From contig JAEYYX010000107.1 of the NCBI GenBank assembly GCA_023428245.1, positions 1 through 8,237 on the forward strand: DNA of 8,237 nucleotides, in the 5' to 3' direction. The notes under the pieces were generated by a model. The model did no database searches. It had not been told where the DNA came from and saw nothing but the letters and a program-made list of their open reading frames with translations. The stretch comes from Pseudomonadota bacterium (GTDB taxonomy: Bacteria; Myxococcota_A; Polyangia; Polyangiales; Polyangiaceae). The position numbers were made by a program, and so were the translations under genes. Shown here one piece after another: positions 6,600-8,237 of this stretch (the first letter of the stretch is position 1; each line of letters opens with the position of its first letter).

Positions 6600-7001
6600 A
6601 TGGACATTCGCGCAATCATTTTTTGTCTGTTTGTCGTTCTCCCTCTGGCTGCCTGCGATGAGAACTGTGGGCGGGGCAGTGAGGAGCTGGTGGCGGGATT
6701 ACGGAAATCGACCGTGGAGCACTGGCAGCGTCGCACCGGAGCGGAAATGGATTCTGAAGATCTCTGTTTCGTGATCTGCGCGAATGAGACCCCACAGTCC
6801 AACAGGAAATACGAAGGCTGTCGGGATCTAAAGCTCGACGGTGGGACCGCGGGAGCGCCCGGTTCGGGCGGGGAAACGGGCGGGGGAGGGGCGAGTGGCG
6901 CGGGAGGTTCTTACGGCCCAATTCCGGTCGAAGGCGAGCCAACCTATTCGGTGGTGTGCATCACAGGACCGATCGAAGACTGTGGGAAGTTGATTCGGTA
7001 G
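6600..7001 (+). CDS. Small cysteine-containing, glycine-rich lipoprotein
   Basis: This is a 133-aa predicted lipoprotein of unknown function. The signal peptide MDIRAIIFCLFVVLPLAAC is followed by Asp at the +2 position; in E. coli this retains lipoproteins in the inner membrane, but whether that applies here is unknown. After the lipidated Cys19 there are six further cysteines (residues 23, 56, 60, 74, 120, 128), enough for three disulfides. A linker of almost pure Gly/Ala/Ser/Thr runs from about 81 to 104 (TAGAPGSGGETGGGG); such linkers are common in myxobacterial secreted proteins. The ATG is preceded by GAGG about eight bases upstream. The 5' end of the gene is less GC-rich than its neighbours. 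No T-tailed terminator was found downstream. Confidence 0.75.
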   Translation: MDIRAIIFCLFVVLPLAACDENCGRGSEELVAGLRKSTVEHWQRRTGAEMDSEDLCFVICANETPQSNRKYEGCRDLKLDGGTAGAPGSGGETGGGGASGAGGSYGPIPVEGEPTYSVVCITGPIEDCGKLIR

Positions 7002-7197
7002 TCCTGAGCGCGGTCGAGCGAGCTGAGCGCCACCGTCCACTCGCGGTGTCCTGTAAAGCGAATGCCGTCCTTCGGCCGTACTCGGCAGGGAGGGGCGTCT
7101 CGACCGGGGGTGGCTTTCACGGTTCGTCGTCCGCGGGGGGATCCAAGGGCGCGAATTTGCGACAGTTTCGTGATATGTGAAGCGGTGCGATTCGTGC

Positions 7198-7226
7198 TTG
7201 ACTCGGCGGATTGATAGGGCTAGTTC
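7198..7226 (+). promoter_or_regulatory. Candidate promoter of the tRNA-tuf operon
   Basis: TTGACT (7198-7203) matches five of six -35 bases. Exactly 17 nt later lies TAGTTC (7221-7226), which matches only the first two -10 bases. Position upstream of a tRNA operon is appropriate, but the distance of about 320 nt to the first tRNA is long and the -10 is weak. Confidence 0.3.
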
Positions 7227-7229
7227 AGC

Positions 7230-7250
7230 GCACCCGCCGTCCCTGGGTGC
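7230..7250 (+). repeat. Inverted repeat next to the candidate tRNA operon promoter
   Basis: GCACCC (7230-7235) and GGGTGC (7245-7250) are perfect inverted repeats separated by 9 nt. They begin at about the predicted transcription start of the 7198-7226 promoter. They could be a 5' hairpin in the leader RNA or a dyad operator; the sequence does not decide between these. Confidence 0.35.
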
Positions 7251-7322
7251 ATAGGGTTGATTTGTCTTCGGTCCAGGCCGCTTCAACGGTCAGGTCCGGA
7301 TACAGAAGCCCGAAAACAGCCA

Positions 7323-7340
7323 CCGGAACTCAGATTCCGG
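7323..7340 (+). repeat. Inverted repeat in the tRNA operon leader
   Basis: CCGGAA (7323-7328) and TTCCGG (7335-7340) form a perfect 6-bp stem with a 6-nt loop. TCCGGT at 7345-7350 could instead pair with ACCGGA at 7322-7327, so two mutually exclusive stems are possible. No T run follows either. This may be leader RNA structure or chance. Confidence 0.35.
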
Positions 7341-7552
7341 AAGGTCCGGTGGGTGGGGCCAAAGGATCCTCCGCGATCCAAGGCCGCAGAATCCCCGCAG
7401 TCCCCTGTGGGCCTTATTCCGAACCACTGCCCGTGTCTCTCCGAACTTCGATCTCTGTCTCTTGCGCGCCTGCCCGCTGTGGGTTGGCTCGAAGGGCGTC
7501 GATCTATGGGCGGCGTAGCCTCGCGGAGTCGGTTCGCGTCGCTCCTGTCACC

Positions 7553-7625
7553 GTTGGCGTAGCTCAATTGGTAGAGCACCGGTTTTGTAAACCGAAGGTT
7601 AGGGGTTCAAGTCCCCTCGCCAGCT
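7553..7625 (+). tRNA. tRNA-Thr (anticodon TGT)
   Basis: A full cloverleaf can be folded. The acceptor GTTGGCG pairs with CGCCAGC (one U2-G71 wobble), the D stem is GCTC/GAGC, and the anticodon loop is TTTGTAA with anticodon TGT at 7586-7588, decoding ACA. The T arm is AGGGG-TTCAAGT-CCCCT. The anticodon stem CCGGT/ACCGA has a C-A mismatch at positions 27-43. The discriminator is T and CCA is not encoded, so the tail must be added by a nucleotidyltransferase. It is the first of four tRNAs; the 79-nt spacer to the next ends in an AT-rich stretch with a TTTTTT run (7688-7704), a possible RNase cleavage site for processing. Confidence 0.95.
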
Positions 7626-7704
7626 CTCCCGAGGCCAGCCGGGCTGCTGAGCGAGCTCACGGCGTCGGTCGTCAGTACTCACGTACCATTAGTTTAGTTT
7701 TTTC

Positions 7705-7790
7705 GGAGGGTTGCCCGAGTGGCCAAAGGGAGCAGGCTGTAAACCTGCCGGCGTCAGCCTACGTTGGTTCGAATCCATCACCCTCCACCA
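7705..7790 (+). tRNA. tRNA-Tyr (anticodon GTA), CCA encoded
   Basis: This is a class II tRNA with a long variable arm. The acceptor GGAGGGT pairs with ACCCTCC and the anticodon stem is GCAGG/CCTGC. Its loop CTGTAAA contains GTA at 7739-7741, decoding TAC and TAT. The variable arm (7749-7762) can form a GGC/GCC stem. The T arm is GTTGG-TTCGAAT-CCATC with one U-U mismatch at 50-64. The 3' end reads A followed by an encoded CCA (7788-7790), the only one of the four tRNAs here to do so. The body closely resembles E. coli tRNA-Tyr (CCCGAG.GGCCAAAGGGAGCAG). Confidence 0.95.
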
Positions 7791-7821
7791 GGTCGCCCGC
7801 GCACGCCGCGAGCGACCTTTT
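7791..7821 (+). terminator. Terminator-like hairpin between tRNA-Tyr and tRNA-Gly
   Basis: GGTCGC (7791-7796) pairs with GCGACC (7812-7817). After one C-A mismatch, CGCG (7798-7801) pairs with CGCG (7807-7810) over a 5-nt loop. TTTT follows at 7818-7821. The stem is strong and abuts the encoded CCA of tRNA-Tyr. It has the shape of an intrinsic terminator but lies inside the operon, so it may attenuate read-through to the last two tRNAs and tuf, or stabilise and guide processing of the tRNA-Tyr 3' end. The T run is short, so leaky termination is the most I would claim. Confidence 0.5.
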
Positions 7822-7832
7822 CCATCAGACAC

Positions 7833-7905
7833 GCGGGAGTAGCTCAGTTGGTAGAGCGTCAGCCTTCCAAGCTGAATGTCGTGGGTTCGAATCCCATCTC
7901 CCGCT
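7833..7905 (+). tRNA. tRNA-Gly (anticodon TCC)
   Basis: The cloverleaf is perfect. The acceptor GCGGGAG pairs with CTCCCGC, the D stem is GCTC/GAGC, and the anticodon stem is TCAGC/GCTGA. The loop CTTCCAA carries TCC at 7866-7868, decoding GGA and likely GGG. The T arm is GTGGG-TTCGAAT-CCCAT. The discriminator is T and CCA is not encoded. A small hairpin (GAGCC/GGCTC, 7918-7931) lies in the spacer to the following tRNA. Confidence 0.96.
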
Positions 7906-7973
7906 CGAAGGTCAAGAGAGCCCTCGGGCTCCGCTGACTCTAGGGCGGCCTAAATCGTCACTTTCTTCACCTT

Positions 7974-8046
<73 letters not shown>

Positions 8047-8111
8047 CTCCCGGGGGCTCCCCTGAAACAAAACGCAAACCGCGAATCACGTCACAGGTAA
8101 CGAAGGCAGTC

Positions 8112-8237
8112 ATGGCAAAAGGGAAATTCGTACGAAGCAAACCTCACTTGAACGTGGGAACGATCGGCCACATCGATCACGGCAAGACGACGTTGACGGC
8201 GGCGCTCGTGAAGGTTCAGTCGCTGGACGGCCTCGCG
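8112..8237 (+). CDS. tuf: Elongation factor Tu, N-terminal part (cut by window end)
   Basis: Only the first 42 codons are present. They read MAKGKFVRSKPHLNVGTIG, then HIDHGKTTLTAALVKVQS. The GHIDHGKTT segment (residues 19-27) is the P-loop (G1) of the translational GTPase, and the surrounding residues are diagnostic for EF-Tu, which delivers aminoacyl-tRNA to the ribosome. GAAGG (8102-8106) is a good ribosome-binding site 5 nt before the ATG. Directly downstream of Thr-Tyr-Gly-Thr tRNAs, it matches the tufB position in E. coli. Position 4 is Gly where most EF-Tu have Glu. The tail KVQSLDGLA resembles the longer form I associate with Myxococcota. Many genomes carry two tuf copies; this window cannot show whether that holds here. 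Confidence 0.96.
   Translation, partial: MAKGKFVRSKPHLNVGTIGHIDHGKTTLTAALVKVQSLDGLA

Larger units (their letters stand above)
7002..7552 (+). other. Non-coding leader and promoter region of the tRNA-tuf operon
   Basis: These 551 nt separate the last lipoprotein gene from the first tRNA. Open frames exist on both strands, but their translations are Arg/Ser/Pro-rich without family features, signal peptides or ribosome-binding sites, so I call none. Small hairpins without T runs occur just after the lipoprotein gene (CACCG/CGGTG at 7031-7048). The region should hold the tRNA operon promoter. Candidates are TTGACT at 7198 with TAGTTC at 7221, and a nearer but poorer pair, TTGGCT at 7484 and TATGGG at 7505, whose 15-nt spacing is short but which is followed by GCGGCG, a GC-rich discriminator-like sequence. 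If the first is used, the leader RNA would be about 320 nt and contain the inverted repeats listed separately. Confidence 0.5.

Noticed and set aside
6881..6905. Gly-rich coding stretch as a DNA repeat or CRISPR-like array
   Set aside because: It is an irregular GGx codon run encoding a flexible linker, with no repeat-spacer regularity.
6828..7579. Minus-strand open frames of 152 and 98 aa in the tRNA leader
   Set aside because: Arg/Pro/Ser-rich translations without motifs; one overlaps the lipoprotein gene and the other the first tRNA.
8052..8062. GGGG/CCCC hairpin before tuf as a terminator
   Set aside because: Four base pairs with a 3-nt loop and no T run; it would be followed directly by tuf, which has no separate promoter that I can see.

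Overview
The window looks like chromosomal DNA from a GC-rich myxobacterium-like organism (Myxococcota, probably on the Sorangium/Haliangium side). This is inferred from three things. The genes are dense and strongly GC3-biased. Lipoproteins are frequent, including one with the Gly/Ser/Thr spacer typical of myxobacterial surface proteins. The start of EF-Tu reads GHIDHGKTTLTAALVKVQS, which I associate with that group. No phage, insertion sequence, CRISPR array or integrase is visible.

Left third, minus strand: a 584-aa HEAT-repeat lipoprotein with its own good sigma70-type promoter. Upstream of it lies a probable two-gene operon of an aldo/keto reductase-family protein followed 10 nt later by a CysQ-like bisphosphate nucleotidase. 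The reductase-like protein seems to have two of its four catalytic residues replaced.

Middle, plus strand: trmB (tRNA m7G46 methyltransferase) diverges from the reductase across a 70-nt gap. It is followed by three predicted lipoproteins in the same direction: a small TPR-like protein with a four-cysteine tail, a 389-aa TPR protein, and a cysteine-containing Gly-rich protein. Between the last two is a stretch that reads like protein in one frame but has no usable start codon. It is probably a decayed or frameshifted gene.

Right end, plus strand: about 550 nt of non-coding leader with candidate promoters and inverted repeats. Then come four tRNA genes in the order Thr(TGT), Tyr(GTA), Gly(TCC), Thr(GGT), followed by the first 42 codons of tuf (EF-Tu). 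This is the same order and anticodon set as the E. coli thrU-tyrU-glyT-thrT-tufB operon, so it is an ancient translation operon. A terminator-shaped hairpin with a T run sits directly behind the tRNA-Tyr gene inside the operon.

I see no convincing novel multi-gene system. The best leads are the altered active site of the reductase, the start-less coding stretch near 6330-6590, and the leader and hairpin structure of the tRNA-tuf operon.
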